Shown piece by piece: positions 47,889-59,684 of a DNA stretch of 64,000 nt. Source of the stretch: Ichthyophthirius multifiliis. Its lineage: Eukaryota; Ciliophora; Oligohymenophorea; Hymenostomatida. The DNA lies in NCBI RefSeq assembly GCF_000220395.1, contig NW_004086063.1, forward strand, positions 79,684 to 143,683, read 5' to 3'. Position numbers and translations under genes: made by a program. The notes beneath the pieces are model-generated. The model saw nothing but the letters and a program-made list of their open reading frames with translations, had not been told where the DNA came from and did no database searches. Every line of letters begins with the position of its first letter. Positions within the stretch are counted from its first letter, which is position 1.

Positions 47889-48857
47889 ATTTCTTATTTT
47901 TTTACCTTTAAATTTATGATTTTTTTTTTTAATATTTTATATTAAAAAAATTTACCATAAATAAAAATTACCATACCATAAATATTTAATTTAATAATAT
48001 ATGATATATTAGTATTTTTAATATGTATTATTTAATTTTAATTTTTTAAATATTTTTATATTTCTTTTTATTTTTATGATATAATCAATTTTTTTGAATA
48101 ATATTTTAGTTAATTTTATATATTTATATTATCTTCACTTAAACAATTATATATTAATTTTAATTATAAATATTTATTGGAAGAAGGCTTTTAAAAAAAA
48201 AAATCATATTTAGGTTTAAAATTATAATAAATATAGAAAACATATAAAAAGCAAAGCAAAATAATAAAATTAATTAATATATCTATTTATATAATTTTAA
48301 ATATTTTACATAAATAATTTTATTTATAATAAATATTTTTTAAAATTGATGCACAGTAAATAATACAATTCATTAATCTCATTTACTACTTGAAAATCAT
48401 ATAATTTCACACTTCAAACTTATTATTTATTATTTAGAAAAACATTTTTTTTTTTATCTTAACTTATATGTTTTTTATTTTAATTTAAATAATTTTATTT
48501 TTAATTTAGATATTCAATATATTGAATATTGTTTTTTAAATAGACATTGTGTTTTTCCTTCTATTATTATTTTTTAAAATTTATTCTATAACAATATTTT
48601 TTTTTAATTATAATAAATATCAGAAAAATTTTATACGAAAAAAATAAAAATATGTTAATTATAAATAAAATTACTATTTCTTCCTCTTCAAAATTTTAAA
48701 ACAATAAAAAAAAATTTGAACAATTATAAAATTTTTGATTTTTCAACTTTTTTGGGAGTTCTAATTTTTAACAAACATCATATGATATTTTAAAAAAAAT
48801 AAAATAAAAAGCTATTTAATATAATTTTAAAAAAAATTAAAAATTATTTAAAAATAA
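47889..48857. other. AT-rich intergenic region, divergent promoters
   Basis: Nearly 1 kb between divergent genes. No coding frame or RNA gene seen. Confidence 0.5.
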
Positions 48858-50298
48858 ATGAATTAAATTTAAATAAATAATAATGAATTATTGAAAAAAA
48901 AATATTCAAAACAAGGTTCTATTTCAACTGAACTAGATTCCAGTACTTAAGCAAATAAAACAAATAATGATAATATTTTAAATAAGTAATTAAAGTTTTA
49001 TAAAAACATTTAAATAAAAAAAGTAATAAAGAAAACGATAATATCCAATATTAGAAATAATATGATCAAAAAACTATATGTATTAATGAAAATTAAACAA
49101 TATAAATTGGTTCAGAAAATGATAAAATTCTTAGTTTAAGGTATGATCCAACAGATTAATATATAGCAGTAGCTTCTGAGGATGGTTCATCGAGAATAAT
49201 TTATAAACCAAAATGTACAATAATAAATATGTTTTAATAAATCTTTAAAATAAAAAAATAAATTAGTTTAAACTATGTATACATTAAATGATACTTTAGG
49301 TAATAAATCTAACCCTGCTACATGTATTAGATGGAATACATCAAAAAAAAGTCAAATATAGAATGCATTTTTAACTACATATGCTGGAGGAAAATGTATA
49401 TATTGGCATGCTACTTCTTAATAAATTCTTGCTAAATATTAGGAAGAAGAATCTATAGATTTATATACTTGCGATTTTAGTTAAGACGGAAAAAAATTTA
49501 TAACTGCAGGATCTGATGCAAAAGTAAGGCTTTACGATATTGGAAAAAAAAAGCTACAATTTTGTAAAAAGGAATTTGTTCAGAACATAAAAATAGAATA
49601 TATGCATCAAAATTTATAGATGAAAATACGCTAATAACAGTAAATATATATTTTATATTAAGATATATATAATTAATTTTAAAAATTTATTTTATATAAA
49701 TTAAAAATTAAAAATATAAAAAATTATTTAAATAAAAAATTTATATAAAAAAAATAAAAATATTAAAAAAATAAAAAAAATATATAATTAAATATAAATA
49801 TATATATATATATGATATATTTATATATATATACATATATTTTTATAGGCAGGATGGGATATTAATGTTTTAATTTGGGATTTAAGAACTAATTCAACTC
49901 AAGGATATATTTATGGTCCATAGGTATATGGAGACGCTTTAGATTATAAAGAAAATTAAATTTTGACTGGATCTTTTAGGGGTGATAAATAACTTTAAAT
50001 TTGGGATTTAAGAAATAGAAATAAAATTTAAGATATATTATGGAATAATTCAGAAAATTAAAAAAGTTTTGTATATACCTGTTAGTTTTCTAAATTTTCT
50101 AATTAATATATTGCTGCTGGTTCAACAAATACAAATGAAATAAGATTATTTGAATATTAAAATGGATATTACCAGTTTATTTAATCATTTTAGAAAAAAA
50201 ATAGTTCTGGTATTTTTACTCTTGATTGGACATTTGGGAATAACTAATTTACATTTGGTACTTCTGAAGGTAAATGCACAAATGCTACAGTAGAATGA
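48858..50298 (+). CDS. WD40-repeat protein
   Basis: Starts MNQIQINNNELLKKKYSKQG. Introns at 49215-49266 and 49640-49858. WD40 blades are clear: ILSLRYDPTDQYIAVASEDG, ATCIRWNTSKK, TYAGGKCIYWHATS, YTCDFSQDGKKFITAGSDAK followed by VRLYD, then TAGWDINVLIWDLR, LTGSFRGDKQLQIWDLRN, CQFSKFSNQYIAAGSTNTNE and the last blade, IFTLDWTFGNNQFTFGTSEG. That makes a seven-bladed propeller, a protein-binding platform. The frame slips at A49016-49022 and A49544-49552, each fixed by one extra A. The partner and pathway cannot be told. The second intron carries (TA)n. Confidence 0.85.
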
Positions 50299-51206
50299 TT
50301 TTTTTTTATATTATACTTATATTTAATATTATATATGTCGTATTTTTTTTTTTTAATTTATATATACGATAATTTTTTTGTTATCTTAAATAATATATTT
50401 TTTCAATAAATCTTATTTTTTTTTTAAATTATATATATAAAAGTTAAGGATAAATAATCTATTTAATCATGTCTATTTAATTTACATAGTAAAATTTTAA
50501 TAAAAAATTATTTAATTTAAATTTTCTAAATTAAATCAATCTTTGTAATAATAGATACTAATTCGATAAATTTTGATGAATAAATATACTTAAATTTTAT
50601 TTTTTATGGAAGCCGAATTTTAAGCCAATTTTTGAATTAAAATTTAATTTTTTACAAAAATTCGAATTTAAATAAATAACATTAACAGTTTTAAAACGTA
50701 TAATAAGTGTATTTACACATCTGTTATCAATATATAATTTTTAAAATGTTTAATTTTTTTTATTTTAAATTTATAAAAATATATATTTTAATAAGTATAG
50801 ATATTTAATTAATAAAGAAATATGCATTATTATATATTTATTTATTAAAAGAAATATCTATATAACTTAATAAAAATATCTTTATTTATTAATTTATTTA
50901 TTTAATATATTGAGATTTTTCTCTTGATATTAAAATATATAAAGTGAGAAAAATTTTATAGAATTTATTTTTAAAAATAAATAAACTAAGTTAACAAATA
51001 TTTAAAATATATAATTTATTAAAAATATTATATATATTAATTTTCAAATAAATAAAAATTATAATTTTTTTCCCTCTACTTTTAGATAATTTTAAAAAAA
51101 TAGTAACAAGCAAAGTGAAAAAAAAATATACATATATAATTATATTATTTATTTATCACTTTTTTACTTTTAATAATTTTTTTAAAAAGTATCATTATAT
51201 AAAATT
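50299..51206. other. AT-rich spacer between convergent genes
   Basis: About 0.9 kb of A/T-rich DNA. No gene or repeat family seen. Confidence 0.5.
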
Positions 51207-51899
51207 TCAATAAGGATTCATACAATTTAAAGTTTAAAAAGCATTACTCATTGGAATATTTAATCCTTCGGCAAACATATAATTATTATTAGTAGAGTTA
51301 TTATTATCTATAGTCTCATATTTTTAAAAAGGGTTTGGTAACATATTTTGCATATGATTATTTAATTATTACATATCTTACATTACATTGTTAAAATTAT
51401 TATTATTTTAATCTGGAATTTTCTCTTCTTCATTACCCCATTTTATATTAAAATGTGTTATTCTTGGTTAATTAGCTAAAATATTTCTCTCTACTTTATC
51501 TATAAGAACTTCTGTAGGATCATTTTCTATTAACTCTGGATCTGTATATTGATTATATACATAATATCCTACTCTGAAAAATTCCTAGTTTCTGTAAGAT
51601 ACTGTAAGTATTATTGCTGTTACTCCTAGTAAATCTTCTTTCGAAGGTATTTTAGTATGATCTGGAGGATTACTTTCTATTGTAAATTACATTACTCCTT
51701 GGTCTAAATCACCCATTGAAAATTTATCAAGAACTTAGTCGTATAATTCATCTTTTGCTGATCCAATATATATTAGCTACCATTCGATTTCTTCAGGTAT
51801 CTATTTCAGACATTCGAATGTTATATCTAATCTTAAAGGACTTTAAAACGGACTAGGATTGTTTTAGAATTAAATATTTTGGATGTTTACAAGTGCCAT
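51207..51899 (-). CDS. ASF1: Histone H3-H4 chaperone ASF1
   Basis: A single exon of 230 residues starting MALVNIQNIQFQNNPSPFQS. It matches ASF1 along its whole Ig-like core: LRLDITFECLKQIPEEIEWQ, YIGSAKDELYDQVLD, VMQFTIESNPPDHTKIPSKE, LLGVTAIILTVSYRNQEFFR, VGYYVYNQYTDPEL and ANQPRITHFNIKW. ASF1 receives newly made H3-H4 and passes them to CAF-1 or HIRA; in ciliates it follows importin-beta into the nucleus and is linked to macronuclear chromatin assembly. The C-terminal 70 residues are N/Q-rich and disordered, replacing the acidic tail of yeast Asf1. No frame problem is seen. Confidence 0.95.
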
Positions 51900-52339
51900 T
51901 TTTTTTTTTTAATAAAAATACTGCTTTTTTTTTTGCTTTTTTTAATAATTTTAAATATTATAATTATTTATATATGTATATATATTTTATTTTTTTCTTT
52001 CTCTTAAATATTACTTTGACTTTGTTTTTTATTTTTTATTAAAGAATAATTATTTAGTTTTTTGAGCGGGTTTTAAAATAGAATTTTGATAATATATAAT
52101 TATATTTTTATGTTAACCTATTGTAAAAAAAAAAAAAAAAAAAAATTAAATTTAAATTTTTACGTGGATTATTTGTTTTATAATATAATAATATTTATAT
52201 AAAAATAATTTTAGAAATATTAAAATTATAAATTTAAAAACATAAATATAAAATATTTAATTATGTATTTTACAATTTATAAGATTATGTATTTTTCTTA
52301 AAGCTAAAATTACATTTATTTACTTTTATAAAAATTTAA
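51900..52339. other. AT-rich spacer
   Basis: Contains an A run of about 20 near 52126-52145. No gene seen. Confidence 0.5.
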
Positions 52340-52982
52340 TCATTATTCTTCTAACATATCTTCTATTTGCTTTCTCCAATTTAAATGTCTTTCGCTTGGA
52401 ATAATAGTACCTCTATGTAACTTTACTTATGATTATTTGCTTTATTTCAATTTTTCTTCTTGCCCTTAAAGCCTTTGATTATGACTTATAGAACTTTAAA
52501 TAGTTCTTTTTAGTTCTTCTTAATTTATTTATATATTATTTTTATTTTCAGTTTCATTAATTTATTAATTATCTACTGCTGATTTTAATTTTTACATATA
52601 ATTTTTTACTTTTGTCTTTTTTTTTAAAAAAAAATAAATTATTAATTTAATTAAAATAGCATTTTATTTACTAACTAAGTGTTTATTTTATGATCTTTGA
52701 TTTGAAATCCGTTTGATTTTAAGAAAACTTTTATAAGGTTATAATAAAAGTATAAAAAAAATTATATTTTTCCTTAATATTTTATTAATTACCATAATAT
52801 AAAGAGTTTAAATGATATGCTAAAGTATTATTTAATTAAGCATAATCTGATAATGATATATTTTCCCCTAATTTATCTATATTTTATTCTTCATAAAGCT
52901 TTTGTAATAGTTAATCACTTGAATTCAAATTTGATATTATTTAATCTAAATTTTCATTTACTTTTTCGATATCTTAATCCAT
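52340..52982 (-). CDS. C1D/Lrp1 (Rrp47) family exosome cofactor
   Basis: Three exons, with introns at 52728-52792 and 52616-52671, give 173 residues starting MDQDIEKVNENLDQIISNLN. The Sas10/C1D core is visible: SLSDYAQLNNTLAYHLNSLY, the intron, VFLKSNGFQIKDHKINTQL, the second intron, and TKVKNYMQKLKSA. This matches 'L.LAY..NSL...YL...G.....H.....EL.R...Y..K'. C1D/Rrp47 binds the Rrp6 subunit of the nuclear exosome and structured RNA in rRNA and snoRNA 3' processing. The C-terminus is charged and ends WRKQIEDMLEEQ. The good phase of both introns supports the model. Confidence 0.8.
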
Positions 52983-53230
52983 TTTTTCTTTTTATTATAA
53001 TAATTGTATTTTTTTAATAATAACTTATTTAATTATATATATTTATCCTATAAAATTAACAATAAAAAAAATAAATTATTAAATTTAGACTAAATAAAAA
53101 AATCATTTAATTAAATATACCTATAGTTACCTAATTTTAATTATTTGCTTCTTTTAAATAAAATTCCAACTTTTAACATTAAATAAAATAAATTAATTCT
53201 AATCAATTAAAATTTAAAAAAATATTAAAA

Positions 53231-55069
53231 ATGCTTTAACAAAATTTAGTTACTAATAACGATTATTCTCCATAATTAAATTCCAAAGCTAAAAAATTGA
53301 GTACTTAATATTAAAAAAAAATGAAAAAAATACGTGTAATAAAGCTTTCCTTATCTTTCTTTTTACTTTATATGGCACATGATTCTATTGAAGGACTAAT
53401 TATATCATTATTTTCTTATTATGGTAAGAATAATTTAGGATAAATATGTTTAATAAGTAAATATTTTATGTTTGTAATATTTTAATTCTTTATTACTCCT
53501 AGAATATATTTTTTAACACCTAAAAAATACTTAAATTTTCTTTTTTCGGGTAGTGCTTTTTTGCTTTCTTTCTTATCAATTGTAGCTTTTGTCTTTGGAC
53601 ATTGTTTAAAAAATAAATTTGATGTAAATCAAAAGGATTTAGAGTGTTCTGATATTTTTATTTACTTATTTTCTATTATCATGAGTTCTATATCTGGAAT
53701 AGGGTGTAGTTTTTTATGGTTTATGAAAGATATTTATTAAGGTATTTTTTTTAAAAAAAACTGCATTTTATCATAAAAAAAGGAACATAAGTAAGAACAG
53801 ACTAAAGGGGAAAATATAGTAGTTTGTTTTGGTCTATTAATGCTTTTTCAGGATTGCTTGGTTATATTTTTAGTTTTATATTAATTAGAGAATAAAATTT
53901 GTAAGTTTTTTTAATTTATAATTGCGCACTTTCGTTTCTGTCTAGCATTTCTTTCCTTTTTTGTACTTTTAAAAATAAGAAGTATATTAATAAAGCAATT
54001 TAACCTTTCGAAAAAGAAGATCTAAAAAAAGAAGATATATTGCCTAATCAAAGAACAAAAAGTAAAAAAGACATTGAAAATAATAATGATGCTTAAATTA
54101 TTTAGGAAACGCGTTCAGCTTCTGAATTTGAATAAAAAAACGATGAATATAATTAATAAGATATATAAGTTTACAGAGAATCTTTATATTAAATGAGATT
54201 AGAAAGTTAGCAAGGAATTTCATTTTTAAAAAGAGATTCCTTTAGTAGTAGTAATTCATTTTCTAATACGTTTAAATCATAATTAAAATAATAAGAAGAA
54301 TAAGAGCAGTAAGATGACAAATAATAGCCATAAAATAAATAAATAATAATAAAATGGAAACACATAATTTAATATATTAATAAAAAACCTATAGGGAGGC
54401 AATTAATTCCTATATACATATTATTTGGTTTTTTGTTTTCTTTTTGGTAATATTAAGGAATACTTATTTCTCAATATATCCAGCATAATTCGAAATTCGG
54501 TAACATGATATCTCCTAATGGTTAATTTTTTGGACTTTTTTTAATTTTGTAAATAATAGCTACATTAACAAAATTTTTAATAAGCATAATTACTGGATTT
54601 CTATATGATAGATATAGAAATTAACCCTTTAAAAAAAACTTATTATAACAACATCATTGTATTTTGCTTTATTGTTTATAATTTTTTCAATATTAGCTGT
54701 CAATATTGAATACTATATTTACCTTATTTTCTCAAGTATTAGCTTTGGTGTTTCATATTCTACTCTTTAGACTCTTAGAGGACCAATTAGGACTCATTCT
54801 TTCAATGGTTAAAAAGAGATAGTTTAGTTAGCTGGGTATAGTGTTGATTAGATGTTTGTTTTTATATCTAGGACTATTATGCTTGTATTATGTTTAATTT
54901 TTTTAATTAACATATTTATGTTTTGTATTCTCTAATTGCTTTTACGGCTCTTATTTCTCTGATATTCATGTATAAATATAGGTATGAGTCTGGACACAAG
55001 TTAATAGAAGAAAAAAATAGATTAAAAAAAAAGTCAATAAAATTAAATTTAATAATAAAAGAAAGATGA
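53231..55069 (+). CDS. Major facilitator superfamily-type transporter
   Basis: Starts MLQQNLVTNNDYSPQLNSKA. About 11-12 hydrophobic helices are split by a long Q/E/S-rich central loop (53990-54370), the usual MFS 6+6 layout. Landmarks: LSLSFFLLYMAHDSIEGLII, a loop DIYQVRTDQRGKYSSLFWS across the intron at 53742-53791, FSGLLGYIFSFILIRE, then IPIYILFGFLFSFWQYQGIL, ITGFLYDRYRN (an MFS 'G...DR.R' loop) and STLQTLRGPIRTHSFNGQ. The 'R...G+Y...FW......G' element recalls UNC93-like proteins. Substrate unknown. The frame slips at A54631-54638 and T54898-54904, each fixed by one extra base. Confidence 0.7.
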
Positions 55070-55150
55070 GAATTAAAATTAATAATAATAATAAAAATAT
55101 GAGAATTAAAATTAATAATAATAGAAAGAATAGAATTAAAATTAAAATTT
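55067..55150. repeat. Short tandem repeat after the transporter stop
   Basis: The unit GAGAATTAAAATTAATAATA occurs twice, with a third partial copy (TAGAATTAAAATT), starting at the stop codon. Confidence 0.7.
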
Positions 55151-55192
55151 CTATATGATTAATTGATAAAAAAAATATAAATATTATATATA

Positions 55193-55287
55193 ACTTGTTC
55201 TGATTAGTTTTTTATTTTTTCTGCTTATTTGCCATTTTTTTTTAAAAAAAAAATACAGCGAAAATAAAAAATAATATCAGAACAAGT
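55193..55287. repeat. Long hairpin between convergent genes
   Basis: Perfect 12-nt outer arms ACTTGTTCTGAT (55193-55204) and ATCAGAACAAGT (55276-55287) continue inward with mostly complementary T-rich/A-rich stretches to a self-complementary T9-A10 centre. It sits between the 3' ends of the transporter and a WD40 gene, so it could act in termination or be a small non-autonomous element. Confidence 0.75.
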
Positions 55288-55328
55288 GGTATATTCATAC
55301 ATTATTTTTATTTTTATTTTATTTTTTT

Positions 55329-56579
55329 TCAATTATAATGTCTATTAAATTGACATAATTTAATTTCTCCATTAACAGTACTCAAAGCAAAATTTTGTCC
55401 ATCATTCATAAATTAAATATTTCTAATTCCTGATTTTCCTCCCAATTTATTTTAACTTTAAACCTTAAAATTAATAAAATCAAATATTATAACTTCATTT
55501 TTATTAGTAATAATAGCAACGTGGGAATTATCATTCAAATCACTTACAGAACAAATACTTGAATTAATATTTAAATTTTAGTTTTTTTCAAAATTACCAT
55601 TTAAGAAATTAAATAAAACAATACAATTTAAGTTTATTAAAATGGCTTTATTTTAGCCGATTGTTTTTATGAATAAACATTAAACAAAATTGCATTAATA
55701 TTATTTAATTATTTTCATGTTTCGAATATTAATAAGACTTATAGAACCTGATTTTGTTTTTGAATGTATTAATAAAATTCTAGACTTTTTACAAAATGTG
55801 AATTTCCCAACTAAGTTTTGGTTTCGGAATTCTCCAACCTTTTTCTACATGCTTTTATAAATAGAAATAGCTTCATTTTATTGTATTGCAAGAATATTTT
55901 TATCTATTTAAGTACTATAAATGCATTAACGTTTTAAGTTTAAGGTTTTGAATAATTTATAATCTGAACTATTTATTATTTAACATCTTTTATCTAAAGA
56001 TGTACTTATTAAATATTTTTAAGAATTCTAAACGTAATTATTAAGACTTGTTATTTTATCTGTATGTGCTAATATTGAAACTAATATTTTTTCCTTTTCA
56101 ACATCTATTATTTTTATTAAGTTACCTATTCCTGCAGCAAGCTTATTTACAGATACGTTTTGTATACAAGATATTTATTCAACAGTGTTACAAGCTTAAA
56201 CTTTGAAAAGCGATTTTCTATGTTTCAAATCAAAGCTTAAAGGTATTTAATTAATTGAAGGAAAATCAAATTATAATTAAAAAAGAGAATTCTTTAATGG
56301 AATTCTTATTTGTTATTTTATTATTAAGGAAAAATCAGGGATTTTCATATTTTCGACGTTTTGAATCATATGAGGAGTTAAATTATGGTCATAATCCAGT
56401 TTCTTTAAATGTTAAAATATTGTCATTAAATTGTTATTCAAATTTTCAATCTGCTTTTTTTAAAACCTTTAGAAATATTTAATTATATGAGACTCTTGTT
56501 TTTATATTGATTTTACTAAAATTTCTTAACAATTTTTCAAATGTTGTTCTAAATTAGTCTTTAACTTTTTTAAATCCAT
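55329..56579 (-). CDS. WD40-repeat protein, single exon
   Basis: 416 residues starting MDLKKLKTNLEQHLKNCQEI, with no stop or frame problem. A coiled N-terminal third (about 100 residues) is followed by a propeller: AAGIGNLIKIIDVEKEKI, LVSILAHTDKITSLNNY, ISTSLDKRCQIINSSDYKL, VAIITNKNEVIIFDFINF, RNIQFMNDGQNFALSTVNG and EIKLCQFN. The WD dipeptides are poorly conserved, so blades were judged by spacing. The design (coiled coil plus WD40) occurs in many complexes; the partner is unknown. Confidence 0.7.
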
Positions 56580-57352
56580 TTTTTTTGATTATTTTTTTGA
56601 AAAAAACTTAAAATTATAAAATCTTATAGAATTCTTTATTAAAATATTTTTAATTGTAAAGTTTTATGTGTAATGTTTATAATTAAATAATATAGAAATT
56701 AAGCATTAATATGTAGATGAAAGGAAATTTAAATAAAAAAAGAAGGGGTAAAAATGGGATAATATAATATAATAATAATAATATATATTTATAAAAATAA
56801 AAACTTTATTATTAAAATTATGAATTAAAAAATAAAAAAATATAAAGAAAAATATAAAAAGAGTAAAAAAAAATTATTATAATTAAAAAAATTATTAAAA
56901 AATTAAGCTTAATAAAAAATATAAAATTATATATATATATTATATATATATATATTTTATTAAAAAAATATTTTAATTTGTTTTTATTTCTTGTATTAGT
57001 TTTTTTACAATATATATATATTTTATTTATTAAAAAAATTGTTTTTCTTATATACAATATCAAATAATATTTATATATATTTTTATATTAGAAAATTATA
57101 TATAAATATTAATTTTAAATAAAATATATTTTAGATAAAATTATTTTATATATTTTATTATTAATAATATATATATATAATTTTTTTAAAATTTATAATA
57201 CATAATATTTATTTTTTATAATATAATCTAAATTTAATAAATTTTTTTTATATTTATTTTATTTTTATATAATATTTTTCAATATTTTTTATTTTTTAAT
57301 ATAATATAATATAAACAAATATAATATTTTTGTTTTTTTTTTCCTTTTTTGT
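56580..57352. other. AT-rich intergenic region
   Basis: Very A/T-rich with (TA)n at about 56930-56955 and 57165-57180. The open frames here are artefacts of the missing TGA. No gene seen. Confidence 0.5.
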
Positions 57353-58731
57353 TCATTTTTTTGTCTTTTTTCCTTTTTTACTTCTTTTTTTTTTGTACAT
57401 AATACTACAGAAAGCTTCATATTTTCTACTCCATATATCTTCTAAAAACATAATATTTTTTTCCCTTATTCTATCATACATATCTGTTAAACTCCAAGAT
57501 AAAATTTAAGTATCATAAGATCCACTATACATCATATTATCTATAAATTCCAAGCAAGAAACTCCATTTAGATGTCCTTCAAATTCTTCTTATAATTTAC
57601 CTTATTCAAAAAAAATAAAAAAAAATATATATTTTTTCTTTTTTTAAATATTACATCCTTTTTCTAAATTCCAAGTTTTAATTTTGCAATCATCACCTGC
57701 AGTATATAAATAATTATTAAAAACTTTCATAGTAAAAACCCATTCATCTAATTATGTAAGTACTTATACAGGTTTTTCAGAATTAACATTCTAAATATCA
57801 TAAATTAAAATTGTATTTTATATTGTTGCCAAGTATAAAAGTTAATTATGATATATAAAAGAAGTTATGCTTTCCTCTTAAAATTTACGAATTTAAATAA
57901 TTTATTTAGTCTTTTTTTTTTAGCAAAATTATTTTTTTTTAAAAAAAAAATTAATTTATATATTTACATTTTTTTATATACATTTTAACTTATTTCCATA
58001 AATATATCATTTTAAACTATTATGTAGATGCTTTTGCTACTTAATCTCATTAAATTTATACTGCCATTTACTAATATTATTTATTATTCTTCTTATGTCT
58101 TTTTATATTTATATTTTATATTTCTTAATTTATTTTACTTAAATATTCCATATTCTTATTGTCGAGTCAAATGATGAAGATATAATTTAATAAGCGTTAT
58201 ATGAGTCTATTTCTGTGATTTTATCTTTATGTCCTTTAATTCTTTATAGTTATTCGCCTGTTTTTAAATCATATTTTATTATTAAACCGTCTTTAAATCC
58301 ACCATATATAAAGGTATCATGAAAATGAATTACAGTAAAAATATTTAATTCCTTTTTTTAATTATATATATATTTTTTTTTTAAAAAAAATAAATAAATT
58401 TATATAAACTTCTTAATTATTATTGTTAATATTTGATTAATCTAAATTATGATTTGTTTAAATTCCTGATGTTTAAGTAATGTTTAAATTTTCTCTCTTT
58501 AATTCTATTTTAGATTTTATTTATTTTTCTTCTAAATCCCAAACTATTTTTTGTTGTTGATAAAGTTAGAATATAAATTTAAAAATAACTTCTAACACTT
58601 CCATCTTTTGAAGCTGAATAAAGAATTTTCTAAGAGAAATTAAATCCATAAGGTGAGTATAGCTTTATTATTGTTTCTTTATGGCTTTTTAGCTTTTCTT
58701 TGTAACATCTTGATTTGAATATTTTTTTCAT
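57353..58731 (-). CDS. WD40-repeat protein, multi-exon
   Basis: Starts MKKIFKSRCYKEKLKSHKET. Introns include 58544-58589, 58352-58409, and others near 58092-58138 and 57900-58000. Blades: KILYSASKDGSVRIWDLEEK, FIYGGFKDGLIIKYDLKTG, RIKGHKDKITEIDSYNAYQI, ISSSFDSTIRIWNIQ, LYLATIQNTILIYDIQNV, LYTAGDDCKIKTWNLEKG and LNGVSCLEFIDNMMYSGSYD. A Lys-rich tail follows. The end given is the TGA reached if the A7 run near 57356-57362 lacks one base, as at other loci; otherwise the frame runs on. Function unknown. Confidence 0.75.
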
Positions 58732-59295
58732 TTTTTATAAATTCAAAACTAAAAATTAACAAAAAAAAAATATAAATAAATATAAAATAGTTACTTTATT
58801 AATTATGATTAAATACTAATAAAACAAAAAGTATTTAATAATCATTATTATGTAATTCATATTAAATTATAATAAATAAAACTATTATTTAATAGGATAA
58901 TATAAAAATATATTTTATAATAATAAAAACGTAATAAACATAATGAAAATTTCATTTAAAATAATTTCTAATTTTTTTTTTTTTTAAAAAAAAAAATGTT
59001 TTTCTTTTTTTGTAAAAAATTATATTGTTTTTTACTTTATTCTATTGTAATATTTTTTTAAAAAAACTAAATTAACAAAATAAAAAAAGAATAGTGACAA
59101 TCTCTTTTATTTATTTAATACTTAAATATAAAAATAAGGAAAAATAAAAAAATATATAGAACAATTAATATTTAAATATTAAATGGGAAAAAAAAACATT
59201 ATTTATTGTATTATTTATATAATAGTTTTATATTTTAAAATATAACATATAATTAATTAATTATTATATAAAAAAACTAGAAAAATAAAATTAAA
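58732..59295. other. AT-rich intergenic region, divergent promoters
   Basis: Spacer between two divergent genes, with a T15-A11 junction near 58973-58997. Holds the presumed promoter of the selenoprotein gene. No other feature seen. Confidence 0.5.
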
Positions 59296-59616
59296 ATGGG
59301 TGGAAAAGCTTCTATACCTGAACCAGTAAAAAACTTTTAATGTAATAAGCATGCTTAATTTGATGTCTTAATCGAATATTGTGGTTCTTGAGGTTATCAT
59401 AATACATTCGAGTTTACCAAGAATTGCATAACTATGGCATATCCAAATGCATAAATAGAAAAAAAAGTTATACCTGGGTATACATAATGTTTTGAAATTT
59501 ATGTGAATGGAAAATAAGGAGTCCTAGTCCATAGTAAAAACGGAGGATAGGGAAAATTAAATGAGAATAATGTGTTAGAATGTTTAAAAAAAATAAAAGA
59601 TGTTGTTGAAAAATGA
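59296..59616 (+). CDS. SELENOW: Selenoprotein W homologue (Rdx family) with UGA-encoded selenocysteine
   Basis: 106 residues, one exon, starting MGGKASIPEPVKNFQCNKHA. After FDVLIEYCGS comes an in-frame TGA (59389-59391, residue 32), and the same frame continues GYHNTFEFTKNCITMAYPNA, then CFEIYVNGKQGVLVHSKNGG and a final helix NVLECLKKIKDVVEK before a second TGA. This is the selenoprotein W fold: strand 'V.I.YC..UGY', long helix, 'FEV.V.G.L..SK..G.G' and a C-terminal helix. The CxxU redox motif (C29-U32) puts the TGA exactly where family members have Sec or Cys. The family is 85-110 residues, so the length fits. A SECIS element follows in the 3' region. SELENOW is a small thioredoxin-like redox protein. 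The N-terminal GG-K-A extension of about 20 residues is unusual. Confidence 0.93.
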
Positions 59617-59684
59617 AGAAAAAATATTTTTAATATAAATATAATAAAACATTATATAAATCATTAATAATTTTTAAATTTTAA

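Noticed and set aside
56818-57063. Minus-strand I/Y/F-rich frame of 81 codons
   Set aside because: It lies in an A/T-rich spacer with TA repeats; low-complexity translation with no family features.
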